A DNA stretch of 64,000 nucleotides from Aphelocoma coerulescens (taxonomy: Eukaryota > Chordata > Aves > Passeriformes > Corvidae). The notes below the pieces were generated by a model. The model was not told the DNA's origin. It did no database searches and saw only the letters and a program-made list of their open reading frames with translations. Positions 10,437-19,420 of this stretch are shown in pieces. Position 1 is the stretch's first letter; each line of letters starts with the position of its first letter. The stretch is from the NCBI RefSeq assembly GCF_041296385.1, contig NC_091016.1:11319997-11383996 (forward strand), written 5' to 3'. A program made the position numbers and the translations under genes.

Positions 10437-13400
10437 CTACACACCGTTCTCACCTAAGATTAGGTCTCCCTGTGGTACACAACGGGTTTCCCCATCTTTT
10501 TGCATTACCCACCAAGTGCAACCAGGTCCTTGAGCAAAGACAATCCCACGGATGGGTTTGCCTTTGCCTGAGGTGGGATTAATCCAAACAGTCTTTCCTA
10601 AAATACCTCTCAGGTGTACCACAGGGACTCCATCTCCATCCACTGTGTGCAAGGGTTCAGACTCGGCAGGACCAGCTCGATTGATGGACCCTCGGGTATT
10701 GACCATCCAGGTAGCCTTCGCTAAGTTCACTTCCCAATTTTTGAAGGTCCCCCCACCAAGTGCCTTTAGGGTGGTTTTAAGTAGTCCATTGCAGCGTTCA
10801 ACTTTTCCGGCAGCTGGTGCATGATAAGGAATATGATATATCCATTCGATACCGTGTTCTCTGGCCCAGGTGTTGATGAGGCTGTTCTTAAAATGAGTCC
10901 CGTTGTCTGACTCGATCCTGTCCGGGGTGCCATGTCTCCACAGGACTTGCTTTTCCAGGCCCAAGATGGTGTTCCGGGCTGTAGCATGAGGCACAGGGTA
11001 GGTCTCCAGCCATCCAGTGGTTGCTTCAACCATGGTCAACACGTAGCGCTTGCCTTGGCGAGTTTGGGGAAGGGTGATGTAATCAACTTGCCAGGCTTCC
11101 CCATACCTGTACTTTGACCATCGTCCACCATACCACAGAGGCTTCACCCGCTTGGCCTGTTTGATTGCAGCACAGGTCTCACAACTGTGGATGACCTGTG
11201 AAATGCTGTCCATGGTAAGGTCCACCCCTCGGTCACGGGCCCATTGGTATGTTGCATCTCTCCCCTGATGACCAGAGGCATCATGGGCCCAACGAGCTAG
11301 GAATAATTCTCCCTTGTGCTGCCAGTCCAGATCCACCTGTGATACTTTCACCTTGGCAGCTCGGTCCACCTGCTCGTTGTTGCGATGTTCTTCATTAGCC
11401 CGACTCTTGGGTACTTGCGCATCCACGTGTCGAACCTTCACGGCCAGCTTCTCTACTCGGGCAGCGATGTCCTGCCAAATCTCAGCGGCCCAGATGGGTT
11501 TCCCTCTGCGCTGCCAGTTGGCTTTTCTCCAGCGAACCAGCCATCCCCACAGAGCATTAGCTACCATCCACGAGTCGGTGTAGAGATAGAGCCTCGGCCA
11601 CTTCTCTCGTTCAGCAATATCCAAAGCCAGCTGGACGGCTTTAAGCTCTGCAACCTGACTCGATCCACCTTGTCCCTCGGTAGCTTGTGCAACTTGCCGT
11701 GTGGGGCTCCATACTGCAGCTTTCCACTTCCTGTTAGTGCCTACAATTCGGCAGGAACCATCAGTGAAGAGGGCATAACGTCTTTCAGTCTCCGGTAGCT
11801 CATTATATGGTGGGGCTTCCTCAGCACGAGTCACTTGCTCTTCCTCTTCTTCAGAAGATAATCCAAACGTCTCACCTTCAGGCCAGTTTGTTATAATTTC
11901 CAGAATCCCAGGGCGATTCGGGTTTCCAATACGGGCACGCTGTGTGATGAGAGCAATCCATTTGCTCCATGTGGTGTCAGTGGCGTGATGCGTGGAAGGA
12001 ACCTTTCCCTTGAACATCCACCCCAGCACTGGTAGTCGGGGTGCCAGGAGGAGTTGTGCCTCTGTGCCGATTACCTCCGAGGCAGCTTGGACTCCTTCAT
12101 AGGCGGCCAAGATTTCCTTCTCTGTGGGAGTGTAGTTAGCTTCAGATCCTCTGTAGCTTCGGCTCCAGAATCCCAGTGGTCGGCCACGAGTCTCACCAGG
12201 CACCTTCTGCCAGAGGCTCCAGGACAGACCATGGCTCCCGGCTGCAGAGTAGAGCACATTCTTCACCTCTGGTCCTGTCCTGACTGGGCCAAGGGCTACC
12301 GCATGAGCGATTTCCTGTTTGATCTGGGTGAAGGCTTGCTGCTGTTCGGGGCCCCAGTGGAAATCGTTCTTCTTGCGGGTAACCAGGTAGAGAGGGCTCA
12401 CGATCTGGCTGTACTCAGGAATGTGCATTCTCCAAAAACCTATGGCGCCTAGGAAAGCTTGTGTTTCCTTCTTGCTGGTCGGTGGAGACATCGCAGTGAT
12501 CTTGTTGACGACCTCGGTGGGAATCTGACGTCGTCCATCTTGCCACTTTACTCCCAGGAACTGGATCTCTTGGGCAGGTCCCTTGACTTTGCTCCTTTTG
12601 ATGGCAAAGCCAGCTTCCAGGAGAATCTGGATGATTTTCTCTCCTTTCTCAAATACTTCCTTTGCTGTGTTTCCCCACACGATGATGTCGTCGATGTATT
12701 GCAGATGTTCTGGGGCCTCACCCTTTTCCAGTGCAGTCTGGATCAGTCCATGGCAAATGGTGGGACTGTGCTTCCACCCCTGGGGCAGTCGGTTCCAGGT
12801 GTATTGCACACCCCTCCAAGTGAAAGCAAACTGGGGCCTGCATTCTGCTGCCAAAGGAATGGAGAAGAAGGCATTGGCAATGTCAATAGTGGAGTACCAC
12901 TTCGCTGCTTTGGACTCCAGCTCGTACTGAAGTTCCAACATATCCGGCACAGCAGCACTCAACGGTGGTGTGACTTCATTCAGGCCACGGTAATCCACCG
13001 TCAGTCTCCATTCTCCGTTGGACTTACGCACTGGCCATATAGGGCTGTTGAAAGGTGAATGGGCCTTGCTGACCACCCCTTGGCTCTCCAGTTTACGAAT
13101 CATCTCATGGACGGGAACCACAGAGTCTCTGTCTGTGCGGTATTGCCGACGGTGTACTGTTGCTGTGGCAATTGGTACCTGTTGTTCTTCAACTCTTAGC
13201 AGTCCCACGGCAGATGGGTCATCTGAGAGGCCAGGCAATGTACTCAGTTGTCTGATATCTTCTGTCTCCACAGCAGCTATCCCAAAAGCCCAACGATGTC
13301 CTTTTGGGTCCTTGAAATATCCATTTATGCCGAGAATGCACGGGGCCTCCGGGCCAGTCACGATGGGGTGTTTCTGCCACTCGTTCCCAGTTAAACTCAC

Positions 13401-13619
13401 TTCAGCTTCCAGTACAGTCAGCTGCTGGGATCCTCCCGTCACCCCACAAATGGAAATGGGTTCTGCCCCCACATACCTTGATGGCATCAGAGTACATTGA
13501 GCACCTGTGTCAACCAAAGCCGTGTATTTTTGTGGGTCAGCTGTGCCAGGCCATCGGACCCACACAGTCCAAAAGACCCGATTATCCCTTTCCTCTACCT
13601 GGCTAGAGGCAGGGCCCCT
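10437..13619 (-). CDS. pol: ERV-1 Pol (protease, reverse transcriptase, RNase H, integrase)
   Basis: An uninterrupted frame continuing gag in the same register after one UAG, so it is best read as the readthrough part of Gag-Pol. Numbering residues from the codon at 13565: the retroviral protease active site is DTGA at 19-22 and the RT catalytic motif YIDD at 290-293. RNase H has candidate acidic residues D602, E640, D664 and D734. The integrase zinc-binding motif is H761/H766/C795/C798, and the D,D,E triad is D828, D887, E923. All catalytic residues expected of a working enzyme set are visible. There is no ATG near the start, so independent initiation is unlikely. The frame ends with TAG at 10437 about 120 residues past the integrase Glu, with no dUTPase domain. 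A related, broken copy lies at 58871-61428. Confidence 0.93.
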   Translation of the reverse strand, partial: RGPASSQVEERDNRVFWTVWVRWPGTADPQKYTALVDTGAQCTLMPSRYVGAEPISICGVTGGSQQLTVLEAEVSLTGNEWQKHPIVTGPEAPCILGINGYFKDPKGHRWAFGIAAVETEDIRQLSTLPGLSDDPSAVGLLRVEEQQVPIATATVHRRQYRTDRDSVVPVHEMIRKLESQGVVSKAHSPFNSPIWPVRKSNGEWRLTVDYRGLNEVTPPLSAAVPDMLELQYELESKAAKWYSTIDIANAFFSIPLAAECRPQFAFTWRGVQYTWNRLPQGWKHSPTICHGLIQTALEKGEAPEHLQYIDDIIVWGNTAKEVFEKGEKIIQILLEAGFAIKRSKVKGPAQEIQFLGVKWQDGRRQIPTEVVNKITAMSPPTSKKETQAFLGAIGFWRMHIPEYSQIVSPLYLVTRKKNDFHWGPEQQQAFTQIKQEIAHAVALGPVRTGPEVKNVLYSAAGSHGLSWSLWQKVPGETRGRPLGFWSRSYRGSEANYTPTEKEILAAYEGVQAASEVIGTEAQLLLAPRLPVLGWMFKGKVPSTHHATDTTWSKWIALITQRARIGNPNRPGILEIITNWPEGETFGLSSEEEEEQVTRAEEAPPYNELPETERRYALFTDGSCRIVGTNRKWKAAVWSPTRQVAQATEGQGGSSQVAELKAVQLALDIAEREKWPRLYLYTDSWMVANALWGWLVRWRKANWQRRGKPIWAAEIWQDIAARVEKLAVKVRHVDAQVPKSRANEEHRNNEQVDRAAKVKVSQVDLDWQHKGELFLARWAHDASGHQGRDATYQWARDRGVDLTMDSISQVIHSCETCAAIKQAKRVKPLWYGGRWSKYRYGEAWQVDYITLPQTRQGKRYVLTMVEATTGWLETYPVPHATARNTILGLEKQVLWRHGTPDRIESDNGTHFKNSLINTWAREHGIEWIYHIPYHAPAAGKVERCNGLLKTTLKALGGGTFKNWEVNLAKATWMVNTRGSINRAGPAESEPLHTVDGDGVPVVHLRGILGKTVWINPTSGKGKPIRGIVFAQGPGCTWWVMQKDGETRCVPQGDLILGENGV

Positions 13620-13622
13620 CTA
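13592..13622 (-). promoter_or_regulatory. Gag-Pol UAG readthrough site with downstream hairpin
   Basis: gag ends in TAG (13620-13622) and the same frame stays open into pol. Ten bases after the stop begins a perfect 5-bp stem CCTCT/AGAGG (13605-13609 with 13592-13596) with an 8-base loop. A 3' structure a few bases after UAG is the arrangement gammaretroviruses use for readthrough suppression, there as a pseudoknot. I did not identify a convincing pseudoknot partner. A mutated Gln/Trp codon in an otherwise fused Gag-Pol is the alternative explanation. Confidence 0.55.
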
Positions 13623-15653
13623 TTCCTGGTTCTGGTGCATGTTGCTCCCTTCCGGTGAATATGTTCCTGAGGTCCCTTCAAGAGGATCAGTCATACTATC
13701 ATTCTGGTATCGTCTGGAGTTCTGTGTGTGAGAGACCGGAGCAATGTTGACTCTAGATGCGCTTCTTGTGGTAGTTGTCCCTCTTTTTAGTTCACGTACC
13801 CTGGCTGCTAAGGAGGAGGTGGGTTTTCCATGCCACTTACTCATGTCTTCTCCATGTTCCTGAAGGAAAAACCAGAGATTACCTCGTGGGGTGTATCCTC
13901 TCTCCCTGGTTGGGGGACGCCGGCTCCTAATGGCAGAGACTCTTGTTGGTTCTGGCGAGATCTGGTAAATCTCTTCCTTAAGTTCCTTTTTCAATTTCTG
14001 ATGGCCTTCTTCAATCAAACTCCGGACTTGCTCAGCTGAAAGACTTGTTTCCACGGATGAGACATGGGTGCGAAACGGGGCTGTGACGGTGTCCTCGTAA
14101 ATCCTCAGTTTGTTCACCAAGACGCCCACCCTGTCCTCACCTTCCCTCCATTGCAGCGTTGCCAGGTAACGGGAGTATATCTCTGGTCCAAGGCGTGCGA
14201 ACCTCAACCACATCTGTGACGTGCACTGGACACCATCTGGGCTCTTAGGAAATCTCTCGTCTTCTGAGAAAATGATCTCCAGCACAGCCAATTCCCTCAG
14301 GCACCGGATACCTTGTTCCATTGTGCTCCATTTCCCTTGGTGCACCTGGAGGTCTTCTTTACAAAGGTACCTGTCCCTGACACTTGTAAGCAGTCGCCGC
14401 CAGAGGCTGAGAGTTTCTTGGGTTCTCCCGATCCCCTGGTCAATGACCACATCCCGGGACAGAGATCCCAGCTGCCTGGCCTCACTTCCGTCCAGAATGG
14501 TGTCATTGGCTGCAGCATCCCAAATGCGGAGCAGCCAGGTCAGGATGGACTCGTTTGTCTGGCGTGTGAATTCCCTCCGCAGGTCACGCAGCTCACCCAG
14601 GGATAGTGACCGAGTGATGATCTCTGGCTCTGCCTCTTCTGCTGGATGTGAAGGTCCTGCTGCATCCTCATCAGTCACTATGCGGACTGACTTGCTTTTT
14701 GATTTCTTCTTCTGCACGGGGGCAACTGCAATCGGTTTGGGCTGTTCTGGTTCAGTGGTGGCTTGCATGGGGACGCTGACAGTGCTTTTGGTTCCTTTCT
14801 CCTCTGAGTCAGTCTGCGTAGTCATGGACGCTGTTGTTTTGTATTTGGTCCCTTCCTCCTCTGTGATAGTCTGTGTAGAGATGGACGCTGTTGCTTTGCA
14901 TTTGGTTTCTTTCTCCTCTGTGACAGTCTGCGTAGAGATGGATGCGGTTGCTTTGCGTTTGGTTTCTTTCTCCTCTGTGTCAGTCTGCGTAGAGATGGAT
15001 GCGGTTGCTTTGCTTTTGCTTCCTTTCTCCTTTGTGACAGTCTGCGTAGAGATGGATGCGGTTGCTTTGCTTTTGCTTCCTTTCTCCTTTGTGACAGTCT
15101 GCGTAGAGATGGGTGCGGTTGCTTTGCTTTTGGTTCCTTTCTGTGTGGCAGTCTGTGTAGACATGGTATTTGCTGCTTTGCTCCTTTTTACCTCCTCCTC
15201 AAGCAGACGTTGCACCACACTAAGTAGCGTTCTGTTTCTAAGCATGGTGTACACAATGCAGGCCATGGAGAAAAAAGAGAATAGAACTGACAAGAAGATT
15301 ATACCATCCTTAACATCCAGAGGGAACTCAATATTTTCAAAAACTGCTGTGCCTGGCCTGAAAGGCTGGAAGAAACCACTCTCTACTCCTCCCACCAGGG
15401 GCTGGGTGCGATTGTTGAAGAGATCCCAGACAGAGGAGCCCAGACTAGGAAAGCCAAACAAAACTGAGTGTATATTCCGAATGGTATTCATTGCCTCGCA
15501 GGTTATTATGCTATAGACATAATAAACCAATAAAGCAATTCTCATACCAGTCCCTGGTTTTAACAGGAGTAACACAACAGGCAGATAGTTCCCCATGTGA
15601 GGAAAAATATAGAGAGCAAGATACAGAACCCATGCAGACAAGCTGAGCACCAT
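13620..15653 (-). CDS. gag: ERV-1 Gag with N-terminal membrane segments and a TQT repeat linker
   Basis: 677 codons, ATG at 15653 in a strong Kozak context (CACCATGG), ending in TAG at 13620. Residues 5-52 contain two hydrophobic stretches (about 5-17 plus 23-32, and 37-52). Residues 53-117 form a polar loop with an N-R-T sequon at 81, and 118-138 is a clear third membrane-type segment followed by basic residues. Residues 164-294 are seven 18-19-residue Lys/Thr/Ser/Glu repeats, each with a TQT core. A basic patch (316-324) leads to an acidic stretch and a helical, Trp-containing region (about 345-565) that I take as capsid. The tail is Arg/Ser-rich with no CCHC zinc knuckle. Normal retroviral Gags use a myristoylated or basic matrix, so a multi-spanning N-terminus is odd. 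Gag identity rests on position between PBS and pol and on the capsid-like region, not on a sequence match. Confidence 0.8.
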   Translation of the reverse strand: MVLSLSAWVLYLALYIFPHMGNYLPVVLLLLKPGTGMRIALLVYYVYSIITCEAMNTIRNIHSVLFGFPSLGSSVWDLFNNRTQPLVGGVESGFFQPFRPGTAVFENIEFPLDVKDGIIFLSVLFSFFSMACIVYTMLRNRTLLSVVQRLLEEEVKRSKAANTMSTQTATQKGTKSKATAPISTQTVTKEKGSKSKATASISTQTVTKEKGSKSKATASISTQTDTEEKETKRKATASISTQTVTEEKETKCKATASISTQTITEEEGTKYKTTASMTTQTDSEEKGTKSTVSVPMQATTEPEQPKPIAVAPVQKKKSKSKSVRIVTDEDAAGPSHPAEEAEPEIITRSLSLGELRDLRREFTRQTNESILTWLLRIWDAAANDTILDGSEARQLGSLSRDVVIDQGIGRTQETLSLWRRLLTSVRDRYLCKEDLQVHQGKWSTMEQGIRCLRELAVLEIIFSEDERFPKSPDGVQCTSQMWLRFARLGPEIYSRYLATLQWREGEDRVGVLVNKLRIYEDTVTAPFRTHVSSVETSLSAEQVRSLIEEGHQKLKKELKEEIYQISPEPTRVSAIRSRRPPTRERGYTPRGNLWFFLQEHGEDMSKWHGKPTSSLAARVRELKRGTTTTRSASRVNIAPVSHTQNSRRYQNDSMTDPLEGTSGTYSPEGSNMHQNQE
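14772..15164 (-). repeat. Coding minisatellite in gag, seven units of 54-57 bp
   Basis: Units encode variants of ISTQTxTxEKxxKxKATAS. TQT cores are at Gag residues 166, 184, 203, 222, 241, 260 and 279. Two central units are nearly identical at the DNA level, which indicates recent unit duplication. The unit length is a multiple of three, so gains and losses keep the frame. An eighth, degenerate unit follows around residue 296. Confidence 0.9.
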
Positions 15654-15708
15654 GGTGAATAGGTTTCTGTTAATACAAGATTGTAATTCTGACTTTCTCT
15701 CAGAGCAG

Positions 15709-15726
15709 GCCCCACGTTGGGCGCCA
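15709..15726 (-). promoter_or_regulatory. ERV-1 primer-binding site, tRNA-Lys1,2 type
   Basis: On the minus strand the 18 bases TGGCGCCCAACGTGGGGC lie 5 nt inside the 5' LTR end. This is the primer-binding sequence used by retroviruses primed with tRNA-Lys1,2. The leader from here to the gag ATG is only 55 nt. Confidence 0.92.
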
Positions 15727-15731
15727 AATTA

Positions 15732-16281
15732 TGTGCTAGTTTGAAAACAAACCAGTGAGAGGCACCAAGTCAGAATAACAATTTAATGGAAATTAAAGTA
15801 AAGGAAAAGAAAGTAAAAGAAAATACTGACAGAGTCAAGATACAACCTGAGTCCCTATTAGGCAGGGTAGTGGTAGCAGTCTGGTGGAATGGTGGCTGCA
15901 ATCCTCTGAAGTGGTGATCCTGTAGTAGAAGGGGTCTGCTCTTCCTCAGAAAATCCAGCGGTGGCTGTGTAGCTCCTGTCCTCTGGAAATCCAGTGGAGT
16001 CCCTTTGATGCTCAGAGTCCCAGTTATATCCATGATGGGATGCTTGGTTCCTCCCTCTGGGTGGAGCATCTCACAATGGGGTAATGAGTCATGAGGCCAG
16101 GTGTTGATTAGGCTCGTTAACAGAAGATAGTCCGGAGGGAGTTATCTCTGAGTCATGCAGCAGGACAATGATGGGCCATTAACAGAAAGATAGTCTGGGG
16201 GGAGGAGGCAAGGAAGACACTGCCCCACCTGATTTCAACAGCTCATGAGGATGGTAATAGAATACACCTCAACCTAGGACA
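15732..16281 (-). repeat. ERV-1 5' LTR
   Basis: Same sequence and length as 9789-10338 apart from one visible substitution. Read on the minus strand it begins at 16281 and ends CTAGCACA at 15732, directly before the primer-binding site. It should act as the promoter of gag-pol. AP-1 consensus copies are at 16085-16091 and 16149-16155. Confidence 0.93.
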
Positions 16282-16286
16282 GGTAG

Positions 16287-17492
16287 CTTCCGACCTTCCC
16301 ACAGATTTCAGTGACTTTGCAGGACTTTCTTGTTGCTTGCAGCATTGTCAAGTCTATAAATCACAACTTTCTTTTTTAAAATTTGTTTCGCTATATAGCT
16401 GTTCAACATGGAACAGACAATTTTGCTGTCTTGAGCAGGACCTCAGTGTTCCCTGTGCAAATACATCTCTGGCTGACATGACATTTCCCAAACCACTGCT
16501 TATTTCATCCGTGTTAGCTGTAGGGGTTCACACCTTCACAAAAGGAAAAGCCCAAAATACTTAATTTAGCTATAGACAAGACACAAGGCTGTTAAAGAAG
16601 AATCATTGTCTCATTTCACTTTGGAAACACATGCTAGCCTGGATGTCTCCCCCATGTGCAGAACTGCACAAAAATCCTGCTATACAGTTGAGAATTAAAC
16701 CTTGAATGAACTAAAAACTTATCCTCCCCCTTGCATCTTCAGTTTGCTAATTTTACACTCTGTGCCACTGATTTCTGACAAACCCAAACTCAGCCCTGCC
16801 TTAGTGCTTTAATATCTGCATTTTTCTAAGTTGAAAGTGTAAATTTTGAAATGCCATTGCTTTTGCAATTTTGATGGCTTGACCATGTTGTAAGCAACTG
16901 AAAATTGCATCTTATAATGGGAAATGTTGGTGAATTGTAGTAGCAGTAATAACACACTCAATTGCATATGGTTCCTTGTAAGAATAACAGTAATGGGATG
17001 AAAGAACAAATTGGCAATGATCTCTTTCCATGGTGGTAGAAAAATCTTGATGGTTTCATGAATTATGCCCATGGAATCCATGTAAGGACTAACACAACAG
17101 AAATGCTGATCTTATGCTTTTCTCATTTTCATGACTTCACCTGCAGAAGTGTTTGAGGTAGCTGCTTTCTGACCCCTTTCAGAGAAGCCCGTTCTGTTCT
17201 CCAAGCCCTGGAGTTTTCAGCATTGTTCAATGTGAGCTTTAATTTGGATTATTTTCTCTTTTGGACAGTCAATTTTCCTATGTTAAATCCCGAGCACTTT
17301 GGCACTCACAGTCATTTCAGTGTAATTTATTCATGTTCACTCAAATAAAAAAACCTTGCTCACTTGTGCCGTGGTGGTGTGCTGGCCTGCACACTGTCCC
17401 AGGCACTGGGCAAACTTCTGCCTGCTTCGAGCGGAGAAGGACGGAAGTTGATCGTGGCACGGGGAGGGCAGACGAGGCATCGGCTCGGGTTC
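16287..17492. other. Intergenic, no gene seen
   Basis: AT-rich DNA flanking the ERV-1 right target duplication. It has short chance frames only and no recognisable repeat. Confidence 0.5.
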
Positions 17493-17497
17493 ACCTT

Positions 17498-18235
17498 TGT
17501 TGGGGTTTTAGTTTAGTCCTAGTTTTTTTTCTGTTAGAGGAATTTTCTCCCATATGCATGTTGCTAGGGCACAAATGACTGTACTTAAGAAAGACAAAAG
17601 GGGCCTGTCCAAGCTTTTTGTTCTCACCTGGCTGGCAGTTCAGTTCGTTCTCAGCGTCTGGAGGGAGAAGGTGCAGAGAAAGGAGCTGCTGGTTCCCGTT
17701 TTCGGCGTCTTTCCTTTCTGCTGGAAACAACACCGGGGATCCCAAGGCTGCTTTCCCTGCCCTGCTGGAGGCTGGGGCTGGGGCCGCCCTGCACCGCTGC
17801 TGCTTCGAGCCTTCGTTACGCTGCAGCCGTGCTCACCCTGCCTGCCTGGAGCCCCGGGGGGTTCCCCTTTTGGATACATCTCGTCTGCCACCCGGGATTT
17901 GTGTTTGTGCCTGCCGCTTCAGCCTACCAGTCCAGCCTGCTGTTTCCGGGAACCCGGGACCAGCTGCCCACCGGTTTGTGAAGCTCCTTTGTTCCACCCT
18001 TCCCCAGGATCCCAGGGCATCAGAGCAGCCGCGTGCTCCCCGAGCTCGCTCCGGAGCGCCCCCTGCAGCCGCGGGGGAACCATCACACCTGCCCTGCTCA
18101 CCGGGAGCCGCCAGCGATCCCTGCCGGCTGCGAGCGGAACTGCATCCGAGGGGAAATAGCCTGACAGCCGAGAAGGCCGGGACTGGGTTTGTGTTTGCTG
18201 TTACTGTCATAGTTGTTGTTGTTTTGTTTGACTAG

Positions 18236-18281
<46 letters not shown>

Positions 18282-18428
18282 AAGAACTGTTATTCCTATT
18301 TCCCACATTTTTGCCTAAAGACCCTTGATTTCGAAATTATAATAACTCAGAGGGAAAGGGGTTATATCTGCCACTCCAAGGGAGGCTTCTGCCTTCCTTA
18401 GCAGACACCTGTCTCTCAAACCGGGACA
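17498..18428 (+). mobile_element. Solo LTR, ~0.9 kb family, copy 1 (+)
   Basis: It begins TGTTGGGGTTTTAG and ends TCAAACCGGGACA. A perfect 5-bp duplication, ACCTT, lies at 17493-17497 and 18429-18433. A TATA-like TACTTAAG is near 17581, followed by a GC-rich R/U5-like body. No internal sequence remains, so it arose by LTR-LTR recombination. The same family forms the ERV-2 LTR at 57813-58734 and another solo at 19421. Long frames inside it (up to ~205 codons) follow base composition and shift between copies; they are not genes. Confidence 0.92.
18237..18278. repeat. (TA)21 microsatellite
   Basis: 42 bases of pure TA inside solo LTR copy 1. The matching place in the other copies holds a short imperfect 'atatagatatata'-type run, so the array expanded after insertion. 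Confidence 0.97.
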
Positions 18429-18433
18429 ACCTT

Positions 18434-19415
18434 GCCCTCCGATGTCGAGGGCGTGCGAAGGAAGTAGGGTAAAAGTGGAGGGACTCCTTCGAGGGGAAGC
18501 GGGTTTATTGGAGAGAGAGAGATCAATGGAGAAAGCCGACACTGCATGGCTTGTGGGAGGTTTTATACTCCTACAGAACAGGTGTGGAAAATGCACAGTA
18601 ACCAATGGAACATCAGCCAGGGGGTGTTACCAAGGTGGGGAGAAGGAATTACAGCAAATGGGAGAAGTGCTGGGATGGGGGGGGAGTAACAAGGGCCAAT
18701 TAACTACCAAGGAACAAAGAACTCTGTGGAAAGGCAACCGAATATGAGAAATAAGGGGGGGGAAAGGCTGCGGCCAATGGTAAGGTATGGAGTTATGTAT
18801 TTTTCACAGCCTTTTGAATGCTCAAGTGTTTTGGGCTGTGGAAGCATCAAACCAATGGACCTTTTGGTCCACTTGGTTCGGCTGTTCATGGCTCATCACA
18901 ACACACTTGGTTTTCCTCCATCAAAAGTTAGAAGATTCTCTTACAAACATGCTCATTACCCTCAGGAATTATGTCCAATAAACCTCCTCTCCCACTGGGA
19001 CCTCTGGTGCAGCCAAATCCAAGAGCTACTCATTTTCATGAAAGGAATCAGTTTGCCAGAAAACTCCCCTCTCCACATGTGTTGAATCATGCTGTTATCA
19101 CTTGTCATCAGTGTGGTCTGGTGTTCCTAACAGCACATTTAAGAGGCACACAGCCTTGGACATCACCAGCCCAGTGTAGCTCTGGAGAATTATATTGAGA
19201 CCAAAGAACAATTACAAAAATTGGACCAGACCTTTGGCACTACTCCTCCACAAAATGTACTCAACCTACCAACAGGCCAGCATGGAGAGGTGTAACCTCC
19301 CTTCCATAAGCTTTTTTCCTACCTTCTAGTGATTTTGTGTATCTGAGAAAAAGTGAGATTTTAGAGTCTTGTTCAGTTAAACACTGGGCTTAAAAGCCTG
19401 GCATACTACTACTGT
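18434..19415. other. Intergenic spacer between two solo LTRs
   Basis: No gene is seen. G-runs occur at 18677-18685 and 18756-18764. Short open frames lack any recognised domain. Confidence 0.5.
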
Positions 19416-19420
19416 GTGGA

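Larger units (their letters stand above)
9789..16281 (-). mobile_element. ERV-1: complete, young, env-less endogenous retrovirus (-)
   Basis: A full 6,493-bp provirus: 5' LTR 15732-16281, primer-binding site 15709-15726, gag 13620-15653, pol 10437-13619, 3' LTR 9789-10338. The host target GGTAG is duplicated exactly at 9784-9788 and 16282-16286. The two 550-bp LTRs differ at only one position that I can find (c versus t near the U3 start). Gag and pol are open throughout, so insertion is recent in evolutionary terms. There is no env and no room for one: about 98 bp separate the pol stop from the 3' LTR. The 5-bp duplication, lack of env and pol character suggest an ERVL-like (class III) lineage, but the primer site is of the tRNA-Lys type. 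Class assignment is inference. Confidence 0.95.

Noticed and set aside
11314..13731. Several + strand frames of 90-199 codons opposite pol
   Set aside because: Antisense shadows of an intact, codon-biased pol with all its catalytic motifs on the minus strand.
14221..15516. A 431-codon + strand frame opposite gag, with repeated hydrophobic units
   Set aside because: It is the antisense of the 57-bp coding repeat and nearby gag. The period divisible by three and codon bias keep the reverse strand open; there is no start context or independent evidence of an antisense gene.
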